Shown here in pieces: positions 1 through 8,206 of a stretch of DNA of 64,000 bases. The notes beneath the pieces were generated by a model. That model ran no database searches. It was not told where the DNA came from and saw only the letters and a program-made list of their open reading frames with translations. Position numbers and translations under genes: made by a program. How positions within the stretch are numbered: position 1 is the stretch's first letter; each line of letters starts with the position of its first letter. This DNA is from Streptomyces sp. MA5143a. Its GTDB lineage: Bacteria > Actinomycetota > Actinomycetes > Streptomycetales > Streptomycetaceae. Location: the NCBI RefSeq assembly GCF_900290235.1, contig NZ_OLMK01000103.1:1-64000 (forward strand), in the 5' to 3' direction.

Positions 1-295
1 ACCGCGCCCGCTTGAGGTCGTGGACCGTTCCGATTCCGGGCAGGAGCAGAGTCGTGGGGACGGCCCGGCGCACGGCGCCCACCACCGCCTCGATCCACTC
101 CCAGTCCGTGTGGGCGCCGACGCCGTAGTTGACGCTGGAGCCGGCCAGACCGTCGCCGTGGGCGATCTCGATGGCGGTCACCCCGGCGGCGTCCAGGGCG
201 GCGGCGATCGTAGCGGCCTGGTCGACGGTGTAGCGGTGCCGGACGGCGTGCATGCCGTCCCGCAGGGTGACGTCCTGGACGTACAGGTGGGTCAT
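1..295 (-). CDS. dmpG: 4-hydroxy-2-oxovalerate aldolase, N-terminal part (runs off the window)
   Basis: Last enzyme of catechol meta-cleavage: a metal-dependent class II aldolase that splits 4-hydroxy-2-oxovalerate into pyruvate and acetaldehyde. The visible N-terminus reads MTHLYVQDVTLRDGMHAVRH, which contains the HMGL-like family signature TLRDGMHA with the Arg-Asp pair of the active site; an EIAHGDGLAGSS segment follows. The ATG at 295 lies 2 bases after the stop of the upstream dehydrogenase, consistent with an operon and with the aldolase-dehydrogenase complex known for this pathway, in which acetaldehyde is channelled between subunits. Only the first 98 or so residues are in the window, so whether this gene is intact cannot be judged. 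The two genes upstream of it in the operon are frameshifted. Confidence 0.9.
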   Translation of the reverse strand, partial: MTHLYVQDVTLRDGMHAVRHRYTVDQAATIAAALDAAGVTAIEIAHGDGLAGSSVNYGVGAHTDWEWIEAVVGAVRRAVPTTLLLPGIGTVHDLKRAR

Positions 296-297
296 CT

Positions 298-1235
298 TCA
301 GGCCACCTCCGTGGCACGGTGTGCGGCCATGCGTTCCGCGGTGCGCAGCGCGGCCGAGGTCATGATGTCGAGGTTTCCTGCGTAGGCCGGGAGGTAGTCG
401 GCGGCGCCCTCGACCTCCAGGAAGACCGAGACCTTGAGGACCTCGGCCGCGCCGGGGGCAAGGGTGCGCAGCGGGTCGTCGGCCGCCAGCTTCGCGAACT
501 GCACCTTCTGCTTGAGCCGATAGCCGGGCACGTACTCCTGCACGCGCGTGACCATCTCCTCGACCGATGCCGCGACGGACTCGGTGGCGCAGTCGGAGAC
601 CAGGCAGTGCACGGTGTCCCGCATGATCAGCGGAGGTTCGGCCGGGTTGAGGATGATGATCGTTTTGCCGCGCCGGGCGCCGCCGACCCGCTCGATGGCG
701 GAGGCGGTGGTCTCGGTGAACTCGTCATGTTCGCCCGGGTACCGGGGCCGGCGGAGCGGGAGGACATGGAGGCGACGATCTCGCCGTGGTGCACGGGGGT
801 GACCGCGCCGACGGCGGCGACGACCGGGATGGTGGCCTGGCCGCCGCAGGTGACCATGTTGACGTTCAGTGCGTCGATGTGGACGTCGCCGTTGACGGGC
901 GGCACCACGTACGGGCCGATCGCGTCCGGAGTGAGGTCGACGAGGGTGCGGCCGAGCGGGCGCAGTACGTCCTCGTGGTGCCGGTGTGCGCCGGCCGACG
1001 TGGCGTCGAAGACGATCTCGATGTCCGCGAACTCGTCCAGCCGGACGAGTCCTTCGACGCCCTCGTGGGTCGTGACCACCTTCAGCCGGCGGGCGCGGGC
1101 CAGGCCGTCGGAGTCCGGGTCGATGCCGGCCATCGCCGCGATGTCGAGGGTCTCCGACAGCCGCAGCACCTTGATCATCAGGTCGGTGCCGATGTTGCCC
1201 GAGCCGATGACGGCGACCTTGGTTCGTGTACTCAT
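298..1235 (-). pseudogene. mhpF: Acetaldehyde dehydrogenase (acylating), frameshifted
   Basis: CoA-acylating acetaldehyde dehydrogenase, which normally converts the aldolase's acetaldehyde to acetyl-CoA. The N-terminal half starts at the ATG at 1235 with a Rossmann motif (VAVIGSGNIGTDL) and the catalytic-Cys region NMVTCGGQATIP. It runs in frame to ARAN near position 730, then the family continuation DEFTETTASAIERVGG and the C-terminal dimerisation half appear in another frame, to a stop at 298. Inserting one G between 726 and 727 (restoring an ATC codon on the coding strand) would rejoin the two halves into about 312 residues, the usual length. The gene is therefore a fresh pseudogene or contains a sequencing error. 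Its start overlaps the original stop of the upstream hydratase (ATGA). Confidence 0.85.
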
Positions 1236-2042
1236 GCCTCAGTCTTCTCACTTGTGAACTCGATACCTACGGTGCCCAGGTGGCTGATGGACGCCTCGAA
1301 CCGGCCCCAGGGCTCCCGTGAGCACCAGGTCTCCTGCGCGCAGCGGGTCGCCCCGCTCGGCCAGGGCGGAGGCGAGCCAGACGGCCGCGTTCAGCGGGCT
1401 GCCGAGACAGTCGGCACCGCTGCCCTCTGAGACGGTTTCACCGTTCCGTGTCATGGTCATCGTCACGGCGCGCAGATCGACTCCGATGAGTGACAGCGGG
1501 GTGCCGCCGAGCACAAACAGGCCGCAGGAGGCGTTGTCGGCGACCGTGTCGACGAGGGTGATGTCCCACCCTTGGACCCGGCTGTCCACGATCTCCAGAG
1601 CGGGCAGTGCGAAGTCGACCGCGCGCAGCACATCCACCACGGTGCACCCGCCGTGCGGCAGATCGCGGCCCAGCACCAGCGCGACCTCAGCCTCCACCTT
1701 GGGCTGCAGCAACCGTCCGGCCGGCACCCGGCCGCCGTCGGCCACCGCCATGTCGGCGAACAGCGCCCCGAAATCGGGCTGGCCCACGCCTAGTTGGCGT
1801 TGCACGGACACCGAAGTGAGGCCGATCTTGCGGCCCACGATCCGGCGGCCGGCGGCCTGGGCGCGCCGGATGTTCAGCTGCTGCACGGCGTACGCGGTCT
1901 CCAGATCGCCGCCTTCGTCGAACAGCGTACGCACCGGCGGACAAGCGGCTCCGGTACGGGCGGCTTCCGCCAGCAGGTCGGCTGCCGTGACCACCGCTGG
2001 TGGCACGGTGTCCGGGCTTGCGCTCTCGAGCCTGGTAGACAC
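1232..2042 (-). pseudogene. mhpD: 2-hydroxypenta-2,4-dienoate hydratase, C-terminal frameshift/deletion
   Basis: Hydratase converting 2-oxopent-4-enoate to 4-hydroxy-2-oxovalerate, first step of the meta-cleavage lower pathway. GTG start at 2042 with a GGAGG about 7 bases upstream. Family features are present: GRKIGLTS, QPDFGALFADM, the metal-binding KVEAEVALVL region and VDSRVQGWDITLVDTVADNAS. After LTGALGP near 1300 the reading frame goes astray and ends at 1248. The expected C-terminus (FEASISHLGTVG, ending KTEA) is found in a second frame whose TGA at 1234-1232 overlaps the ATG of the next gene. About seven family residues between GALGP and FEAS are also missing, so a small deletion of roughly 20-25 bp is more likely than a single-base read error. 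Confidence 0.85.
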
Positions 2043-2299
2043 GGGTTACCTCCAGAAGGAAGCGGAATGGGCGGTTGTACACCGGTTTAGACAGCACCGC
2101 CGCGATGGGCCACTCTTTGTTCCGGGACGCGGAACACCATGGGCGGTGTCGGCGGCTCTCGCTGCCGATGTGGGGCCAGGCAGAGTGGCGGCAGCGGGGC
2201 CCTTCTCCCCCGCTCCGGCGGTTGCGCCACCCTCAAGCGGCTTCCGCTCGCCGTGCGAAAGGCAGCCCGGGCAACAAGCACGGACCGCGGTCCGCAACT

Positions 2300-2842
2300 C
2301 AACCGAGTTCAACGACGGCTTCGGCCACGGCGTGCCCTTTGCCATGACCGCGAAAAGCGTGGCCCAGGCCAGCCTCGCCGGCCTGCGCTTCGTGACGGTG
2401 CTGGTCTGCGTCCATGCGCTCAGCGGCACCGACATCCGCCACCTGCTGCTCACCGACCTCGACCTGTCCCGTGAGCGCCTCATCGTCCGGCGCCCCGGCA
2501 AACGGCACATCATCTACCTGGACGAACTCACCTACCGCTGCGCCTCCGCGTGGCTCCGCGAACGTCACCGCCGCTGGCCAGTGACCACCAACCCTCGTCT
2601 GCTGATCAACCTGATGGACCGCGGTAGGCACCATTCAATAGCCCATCGGCACCACGTTCACCGCCGTCTTCCGGCCCACCGGACTCACGATGCAAACGCT
2701 ACGGCAGGACCGGATCCGCGACGAGGCATGCGAGGTCGACAACCCGCTGCACCTGATGCGCCTGTTAGGTATCTCCTCGCAGACTCCAATGCGGTACATC
2801 ACTGCGGCTCACCCCGAACGCACCGCGAAGCTTCCCCGATGA
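2300..2842 (+). pseudogene. Tyrosine recombinase/integrase remnant
   Basis: A catalytic-domain fragment of a phage-type tyrosine recombinase. ALSGTDIRHLLLTDLDL and RRPGKRHIIYLDELT resemble the beta-sheet region of integrases. After about 2625 the frame breaks, and a second frame carries TTFTAVFRPTGLTMQTLRQD, DNPLHLMRLLGIS and a final MRYITAAHPER before the TGA at 2840-2842. No N-terminal arm-binding domain or start is visible. It is a decayed mobile-element gene directly upstream (on its own strand) of the amidohydrolase region, marking this as a rearranged junction. Confidence 0.55.
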
Positions 2843-2973
2843 GGCGAGCGGCAGCCATCAACCAGCAGAGCCGTTGATGAGGACCACGTGATGCGGCAGC
2901 CGCGCATCGCATACTTCGGCCGTACTCTCGCCTTACAGAAAATCATTCTTTCACTCCGGCCGACGCCGGCGTA

Positions 2974-4122
2974 TCACTTCACGGGCACTTTCATTCCGAA
3001 CAGTTTCTCTGCATTTCGGAACGCAATCTTTTCCTTGTCTTCGCGTGGCAAATCGACTCCGCGGAACCAGTCGGTCTGCTCCTTTATGTCCGCGAACGGG
3101 TAGTCGGTTGCGAACATCACTCGATCCACGCTTATGTACTTCAGCAGGAGATCGAGCAGTTCGGTCTGGGGGAATGCGCTGGTCGTGACCCAGAAGTTGT
3201 CCTGGAAGTATTGCCCGATGGGCTTCTCGAGCGAGTCTTCGGTTGGCTCGCCCATGTCATTGACGATCCGCTCGTAGTAGAAGGGAAGACCTTCGCCCAT
3301 GTGGCCGATGATGACTTTCAGTTTGGGGAATCTGTCGAAAACCCCGTACGTGATCATCCGAATGCATTGGGTCAACACCTCCTGGTGCCAGCCATATCCA
3401 GACCCACTGAAAATGTAGTCTTGGTACTCTTCCGTGTATTTAGACCGTGTGGTGCTGTAGTAGATCTGGAAGACCTCGTCGGCTGGATATCCGGGATGCA
3501 GATAGATCGGCACATCGAGAGCAACGGCACGTGCCAACACAGGCTCGAAATCGGGATGATCGAGATACTTCTTCGCGATGTGTCCGTTGGTCAGTGCACC
3601 CAAGAAGCCATCTTCCCGAACCGAGCGTTCCAGTTCGTCCGCCGCCGCTTCCGGGCTCTGCAAGGGCAAGGTGGCGAAAGCCTTGAAGCGGCCCGGATAT
3701 TCGGCGATTGGCCCGTCTACAAGTTGCCGGTTAAGCCGATAGGCAAGGTCGACGCCTCTTTGCCCAGGGACATTTTGCACGGAGGGTGTATGAGCAGAGA
3801 GGATTTGAACGTCGAGTCCCCCCGCATCCATATCGCCGATGCGGCGTTGCCCTAAATCCGAAAGGCCAATTTCCTCAAGGAACGCTATGTGATCCTGATT
3901 GATGGAGTTCAGCTTCAACAACGTGGGAGTCGAAAAGGTCTCCTCCGTGCCGATGAAAGGCAGGTCCCGGTCTCGCAATGCAATGTCCGCAGTCTTGTCC
4001 GGAGTCTTTTCCGGAGTCTTGTTCCCGTCCGTTGCCGAAACGGCGGCATACGCGGACAAGCCAGCACCAGCGCCAAGTGCCGTGGAAGCGGCTAGAAAGC
4101 CGCGACGTCCCATAGACTTCAT
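2974..4122 (-). CDS. Tat-exported amidohydrolase of the dihydroxybenzoate/gamma-resorcylate decarboxylase family
   Basis: Amidohydrolase-2 (TIM-barrel) protein of 382 residues. The closest recognisable relatives are 2,3- and 2,6-dihydroxybenzoate decarboxylases, which release CO2 from a dihydroxybenzoate to give catechol or resorcinol. Visible family landmarks are YLHPGYP (metal-binding His), IIGHMGEGLPFYYERI and FATDYPF (active-site Asp), followed by a DWF motif. The N-terminal metal motif reads TEETF, with Thr where bacterial gamma-resorcylate decarboxylases have His (ExH). An N-terminal Tat-type signal (GRRGFLAAS, then a hydrophobic stretch ending near AYAAVSA) predicts export, which is unusual for this cytoplasmic family. 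Codon use is noticeably more AT-rich than the surroundings, suggesting transfer. Substrate is inferred only; ring decarboxylation would suit the nearby hydroxyquinol modules. Confidence 0.75.
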   Translation of the reverse strand: MKSMGRRGFLAASTALGAGAGLSAYAAVSATDGNKTPEKTPDKTADIALRDRDLPFIGTEETFSTPTLLKLNSINQDHIAFLEEIGLSDLGQRRIGDMDAGGLDVQILSAHTPSVQNVPGQRGVDLAYRLNRQLVDGPIAEYPGRFKAFATLPLQSPEAAADELERSVREDGFLGALTNGHIAKKYLDHPDFEPVLARAVALDVPIYLHPGYPADEVFQIYYSTTRSKYTEEYQDYIFSGSGYGWHQEVLTQCIRMITYGVFDRFPKLKVIIGHMGEGLPFYYERIVNDMGEPTEDSLEKPIGQYFQDNFWVTTSAFPQTELLDLLLKYISVDRVMFATDYPFADIKEQTDWFRGVDLPREDKEKIAFRNAEKLFGMKVPVK

Positions 4123-4227
4123 GTCAGTCTCTCCTCAGGTGTTTGTGTGGTGCGGTATCCGTGCGGCATCCGTCTGCGAGATGCACCAGGACCCGTCCGA
4201 GCCGCCGCCCTCCGGCGGCGCGGGCGT

Positions 4228-4464
4228 CTAGGCCTCGGCCATCCTCTGGTCGAGGAACCGCTCGCCGACACGCAGCGGCTGGGGTGGAACTGACGACCCG
4301 CCCACGTGCGCGCTGTGCGGGCCGGTCGCGGCGGGCGCCGCACTGTTGTCGGCGTGCGACTCGCGGGCGGCGACAGCGAACGCCGTCGCCAGCGCCCTGG
4401 TGGCCGCCCCGAACCTCAACCGCCCGGGCGGCGCTTTCCCTGACGGCGCTGCGTCGACTGCCAT
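4228..4464 (-). pseudogene. Remnant of an MMPL-transporter 5' end
   Basis: A 78-codon reading frame starting MAVDAAPSGKAPPGRLRFGA, almost the same leader and start as the intact MMPL transporter at 5851 (MAVNAALSGEGPAGRLAG) but in the opposite orientation. The similarity stops after about 15 residues; the rest matches nothing I recognise and has no membrane segments. It has a good ribosome-binding site (AGGAGG, inherited from the duplicated leader), so it may still be translated into a meaningless peptide. Confidence 0.5.
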
Positions 4465-4540
4465 CACCAGCCTCCTGCATACGGGTTGCATCGCTTATCT
4501 GGATGCCTACTTCCTACCGAGCGAACCTGAGACGAACGTT
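4441..4540 (-). repeat. Inverted copy A of the MMPL leader region
   Basis: About 100 bases that, read on the minus strand, match 5776-5877 on the plus strand at roughly 90 percent by eye. The shared part includes CGTCTCAGGTTCGCTC, GGCATCCAGATAAGCGATGC, the AGGAGG ribosome-binding site and the ATGGCAGTC start. Just upstream on the minus strand (about 4541-4556) is a short dyad AGAAC-GG-GTTCT that could be an operator. The two copies face each other across about 1.2 kb of gene scraps. Confidence 0.7.
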
Positions 4541-4661
4541 AGAACCCGTTCTTAAACCGTCGCGGTGCAGAGGCCGGACGGATGCTCGACGGCCGACGCT
4601 TTGGCATATGGCTCTCGTCCCCCCGTAGATCCATGTTGTGTATCGGTGCGAGAATCCCTGA

Positions 4662-4772
4662 ATGCGCTCGACCGCTGACACGATTCCGGTCACTCTCTGG
4701 CCAGCGGACAGCGAATTGCGTCCCGTTATGGAACAGTTGGCGCAGTTCTACCGTCATGACATGTCGGAGTGA
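4662..4772 (+). pseudogene. N-terminal fragment of a GNAT-type acetyltransferase
   Basis: A 36-codon frame beginning MRSTADTIPVTLWPAD and ending in EQLAQFYRHDMSE. This resembles the first strand and helix of GNAT acetyltransferases (a conserved 'leLy.hDmSEf' pattern). The frame stops just where the domain should continue, and no continuation is seen downstream. Weak, short evidence; listed because nothing else explains this stretch. Confidence 0.35.
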
Positions 4773-5069
4773 GCTGCCCCGAGTTTCGTAGCGGCCGATC
4801 GCGGAGTGCCGCCAGATCAAGCACTGGCAGCCCGCGCCTCTTTGCGCGGCGATTTTCAACTCGTGGGACTGACGGGTCACTCAACCTGCGATGGCACGCG
4901 CTCAAGGGCTCAAGGTCCGGTGCCGCAGGACAACCGTTCCACTCGTCTGCGCGTACACCGAGGCCCGGCGCTCCAACAGAGACATCATGCCAAGTGCCTT
5001 TGTGGAGGCTGCCGTTCGCCTGCCAGGCGTGCGATACGTCTCCCACCGTGATCGTGTGTGCACCGCCTG

Positions 5070-5310
5070 CGCCCCCTCCGCCGACAGGGCCTTGCCGTAG
5101 TCGGTGGTGTCGGTGACGGTGGTGACGGTGGTGATCGCCGCCTCGGGCCAGGTCTCGGGGTTGGCGAAGCGGAACCCCTTGCCGTGCATCGGCGGTCGCC
5201 CGCCCTGGGGACAGGCCAGGGCGTACTCCTTGATCGAGGGCTTCGGCAGCCGCACCACCCGGTCGCTGCGGATCCGCCCCACCAGCCCGACAGGAGCCCT
5301 GATGCGACCC
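5070..5310 (-). pseudogene. Transposase fragment (NF041680-like putative transposase)
   Basis: Minus-strand fragment containing LVGRIRSDRVVRLPKPSIKE, then CPQGGRPPMHGKGFRF, PETWPEAAITTVT and TDYGKA. This pattern is typical of a Streptomyces transposase family with a KxGRPPKHG core. Both ends are missing. A second, differently diverged fragment of the same family lies at 11262-11560. Confidence 0.6.
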
Positions 5311-5764
5311 GGCCCGCAGACGAGGGCGCTGTGGGAGATGTTCTCCGACCTGATGGACCTCGACGACGCCCACCGGTACGTCACCGACCCGCTCGCCGGC
5401 ATGGACGCCCGGTACGACCTGGGCGACGACCACCGGCTCGTCGGCACCCTGTGCCCGGACATGAAGTTGACGCTGGAGCGGCCCGACCCGGACGTCGTCA
5501 CCGCGAATGACCCGGTCGGCGGACCTGCTGCGTGAGGGTCGTGGGCCCCTGCTCGACCCCGTCGACCGCGCGGAGGCCCGCGACGCCGCGGCCGCGTGGA
5601 CCGGACGGGTCAACACCGTCACCGCCCGCACGAGCCGGGTGGACGTCGACGCGTTGCTCATCCGGCCCGACGGCCTCGTCGCCTGGGCCTTGCCCATCGG
5701 GCGGGACCTCGACGCCACCACGCTGGTGCGTGCGCTGGGCACATGGTTCGGCCGACCGGCCTGA
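5290..5764 (+). pseudogene. C-terminal remnant of an FAD-dependent aromatic hydroxylase
   Basis: Remnant of a TfdB/PheA-type flavoprotein monooxygenase. One frame carries LMRPGPQTRALWEMFSDL, AGMDARYDLGDDHRLVG and LCPDMKLT. A second frame (from about 5507) continues with ADLLREGRGPLLDP and the thioredoxin-like tail VDALLIRPDGLVAWAL ending LGTWFGRPA. The NAD/FAD-binding N-terminal two-thirds is gone, and there is a frameshift near 5510. It ends just before the MMPL leader repeat. Confidence 0.7.
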
Positions 5765-5775
5765 GCACCGTACTA

Positions 5776-5877
5776 ACAGTCGTCTCAGGTTCGCTCCGTA
5801 GGAAGCAGGCATCCAGATAAGCGATGCAGCCCGTATGTAGGAGGTTAGTGATGGCAGTCAACGCAGCGCTGTCCGGG
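5776..5877 (+). repeat. Inverted copy B of the MMPL leader region (functional copy)
   Basis: Partner of 4441-4540. It holds the presumed promoter-proximal leader, the AGGAGG at 5839-5844 and the start codon of the MMPL transporter at 5851. Confidence 0.7.
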
Positions 5878-8001
5878 GAAGGGCCGGCCGGTCGGTTGGC
5901 AGGCCGGTGGGTGCCCTGGTTGGTGATCGACTTGTGGCTGGTGCTGGCGGCGGGCATGGTGCCGCTGAGCGGAAAGCTGAGCTCGGTCACCACCGACAGC
6001 GCCGTGGACACCCTGCCGGCCAGTGCCGAGTCCACCAAGGTGGCGGTGCTGGACGACAGTCTCCCCGGCGGTGACAACAACACGTTCGTCTTCGTGTACC
6101 ACCGCGCCGGCGGCATGACCGACGCCGACCGCGCGACGGTCGAGCGCCACTACAACACCCTTGCCAAGCGGTACCCGCCGAAGGCGACGGCTGCGGCCGG
6201 CGAGGACGACGAGGGCTCACCACCGAGTCCCTCCACCGACCGCAAGGCGATGATGTTCACCCTTGAGGTGAGCACGGCCTACGGCGCACCGGAGGACATC
6301 GTCGGCCCGTTGCGTGACGCCGCGAAGGACCGCCCCTTGGGCCTGGAGCTCGACGTGACCGGCCCGGGCGCGATCGACGGCGACATGGAGGCCGTCTTCG
6401 ACGGCATCGACGTGCAGGTCCTGCTCACCACCATCGTCGTCGTCACGCTCCTGCTCATCCTCACCTACCGCAGCCCGGTGTTGTGGATCATCCCGCTGCT
6501 GGCCGTGGGCGCGGCCGCACTGACCGCGATGGGGACCGTCTACCTGCTGGTCAAGGGCTTCGGCATCGTGGTCAACGACCAGAACTCGGCGCTGCTGACG
6601 ATCCTGGTGTTCGGCGTCGGCACGGACTACGCGCTGTTGCTCATCGCCCGATATCGGGAGGCACTGCACCACCATGAGAACGTCCGGGTCGCGATGGTCC
6701 ACGCGCTGCGCGGCTCGGCGCCGGCCATCGTCGCGTCCGCTGCCACCGTGGTCGCCGGCCTGCTCTGCCTGCTCGTCGCGGACCTGAACAGCACCAGCGG
6801 GTTGGGCCCGATCGGTGCGGCCGGCATCCTGTGCGCGCTGGTGGCCATGCTGACGCTGTTCCCGGCGGTGCTCGTGGTGCTCGGCAGGCGGATCTTCTGG
6901 CCGGCCGTCCCGCGGTTCAGCACGGCCGTGGAGGAGAAGCCGGGGCTGTGGGGACGGCTCGGCACCGCCATCGGCCGCCGCCGGTGGGTGGCGACGCTCG
7001 GCTCGCTGGGAGTCCTCGGCGTGCTCGCCCTCGGGCTGGCGGGCAACACCGGCGCCCTTCGGGAGCAGGACCAGTTCCTGTCCGCGCCGGAGTCGGTCAC
7101 CGGGTTCACCGTTCTCCGCCAGTACTTCCCGGAGTTGGGCGGCCAGCCGATGACGGTCTTCACGCGCCCGGCGCACCGGGAGCGGGTGCTGGACATCGTC
7201 AAGGACACGCGTGGTGTGGCCCTGGCCGTCCCGGAGCAGACCAGCGGTGGCTGGGCCAACATCTCCGTGTTCCCGAAGGACGCGCCGGACACCGTCGCAG
7301 AGTACGACACGATTCTGCGGGTGCGCACCGCCGTGCACGCGGTGAACGGGGCGGAGGCGGTCGTCGGCGGGCCGAGTGCGGAGAACCTCGACACCGAGGT
7401 GACCACCAAGCGCGACGAGAAGCTGGTGATCCCGCTGGTGCTCGCCGTCGTCCTGATCGTCCTCGGGCTGCTGCTGCGCGCGATCCTGGCCCCGCTGGTC
7501 CTGATGGCCACCGTGATCGTCTCATTCGCCGCAGCCTTCGGCGGCAGCGTGTTCGTCTTCGACACGATCCTCGGGTTCAAGGGTGTCGACTATTCGGTGC
7601 CGCTGCTGGCGTTCCTGTTCCTGGTGGCGCTCGGCGTCGACTACAACATCTTCCTGGCCAGCCGGGCCCGGGAGGAGACCGTGCGTCTCGGCACCAGAGA
7701 GGGCATGCTCAAAGCCCTCTCGGCCACCGGTGGCGTCATCACCTCGGCAGGCCTGGTCCTGGCGGCCACGTTCGCGGTCCTCGTCACACTTCCGCTGGTG
7801 ATGCTGATCGAGGTCGGGTTCCTGGTCGCCTTCGGCGTGCTGCTCGACGCCCTGCTGGTGCGGTCGGTCCTGGTGCCCGCCCTCACCTTGCTGATCGGCC
7901 GACGGATGTGGTGGCCGAGCCGGCTGTCCCGGCCGGCGGCAAAGCTGCCGGACGGTCAACAGCCGCTCGCCGACGACGAGGAGCCCGTGCTGCAACGGTG
8001 A
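5851..8001 (+). CDS. MMPL-family RND transporter
   Basis: Inner-membrane transporter of 716 residues, in the usual range for actinobacterial MMPL proteins, which use proton motive force to export lipids or lipophilic drugs. Start chosen at the ATG at 5851 because AGGAGG sits 6 bases upstream; an in-frame ATG at 5824 lacks such a site. The layout is one membrane helix near the N-terminus, an extracytoplasmic porter domain, a five-helix bundle with GVGTDYALLLIARYRE, a second porter domain, then the second bundle with ALGVDYNIFLASRARE. These two GxDY motifs are the conserved TM4/TM10 proton-relay signatures. A strong terminator follows. The duplicated leader upstream and the convergent MprAB-like two-component genes downstream are its context. 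Substrate unknown. Confidence 0.92.
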   Translation: MAVNAALSGEGPAGRLAGRWVPWLVIDLWLVLAAGMVPLSGKLSSVTTDSAVDTLPASAESTKVAVLDDSLPGGDNNTFVFVYHRAGGMTDADRATVERHYNTLAKRYPPKATAAAGEDDEGSPPSPSTDRKAMMFTLEVSTAYGAPEDIVGPLRDAAKDRPLGLELDVTGPGAIDGDMEAVFDGIDVQVLLTTIVVVTLLLILTYRSPVLWIIPLLAVGAAALTAMGTVYLLVKGFGIVVNDQNSALLTILVFGVGTDYALLLIARYREALHHHENVRVAMVHALRGSAPAIVASAATVVAGLLCLLVADLNSTSGLGPIGAAGILCALVAMLTLFPAVLVVLGRRIFWPAVPRFSTAVEEKPGLWGRLGTAIGRRRWVATLGSLGVLGVLALGLAGNTGALREQDQFLSAPESVTGFTVLRQYFPELGGQPMTVFTRPAHRERVLDIVKDTRGVALAVPEQTSGGWANISVFPKDAPDTVAEYDTILRVRTAVHAVNGAEAVVGGPSAENLDTEVTTKRDEKLVIPLVLAVVLIVLGLLLRAILAPLVLMATVIVSFAAAFGGSVFVFDTILGFKGVDYSVPLLAFLFLVALGVDYNIFLASRAREETVRLGTREGMLKALSATGGVITSAGLVLAATFAVLVTLPLVMLIEVGFLVAFGVLLDALLVRSVLVPALTLLIGRRMWWPSRLSRPAAKLPDGQQPLADDEEPVLQR

Positions 8002-8020
8002 GCGCGGCGGCACGGACGAC

Positions 8021-8051
8021 ATCCGGGACGGGCCTGGGGCCCGTCCCGGAT
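8021..8051 (+). terminator. Rho-independent-type terminator after the MMPL gene
   Basis: A perfect 13-bp stem (ATCCGGGACGGGC pairing with GCCCGTCCCGGAT) around a 5-base loop, starting 20 bases after the MMPL stop and followed by TTCTTC. It probably also stops readthrough from the convergent sensor kinase gene. Confidence 0.85.
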
Positions 8052-8206
8052 TTCTTCATGGGCCCGACGGTCGCCGCCCTTTGGTCCTGCGCCGTGCGGC
8101 CGGGGCTGGGGCCGGCGCGCCACGGTCTCCTGGCCCGGCGGTGAGCCGCGCGGGGCCATGCCCGAGGGCCGCGGTCCCGTGTTCTGCGCCGCGCCGCCGG
8201 GGCGGG

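Noticed and set aside
1280..1310. Programmed frameshift in the hydratase
   Set aside because: No slippery run, and several family residues are missing as well as the frame change, so a deletion fits better.
1318..2877. A single 519-codon plus-strand protein
   Set aside because: Its first half is antisense to the hydratase; only the last part resembles a recombinase, which is itself frameshifted.
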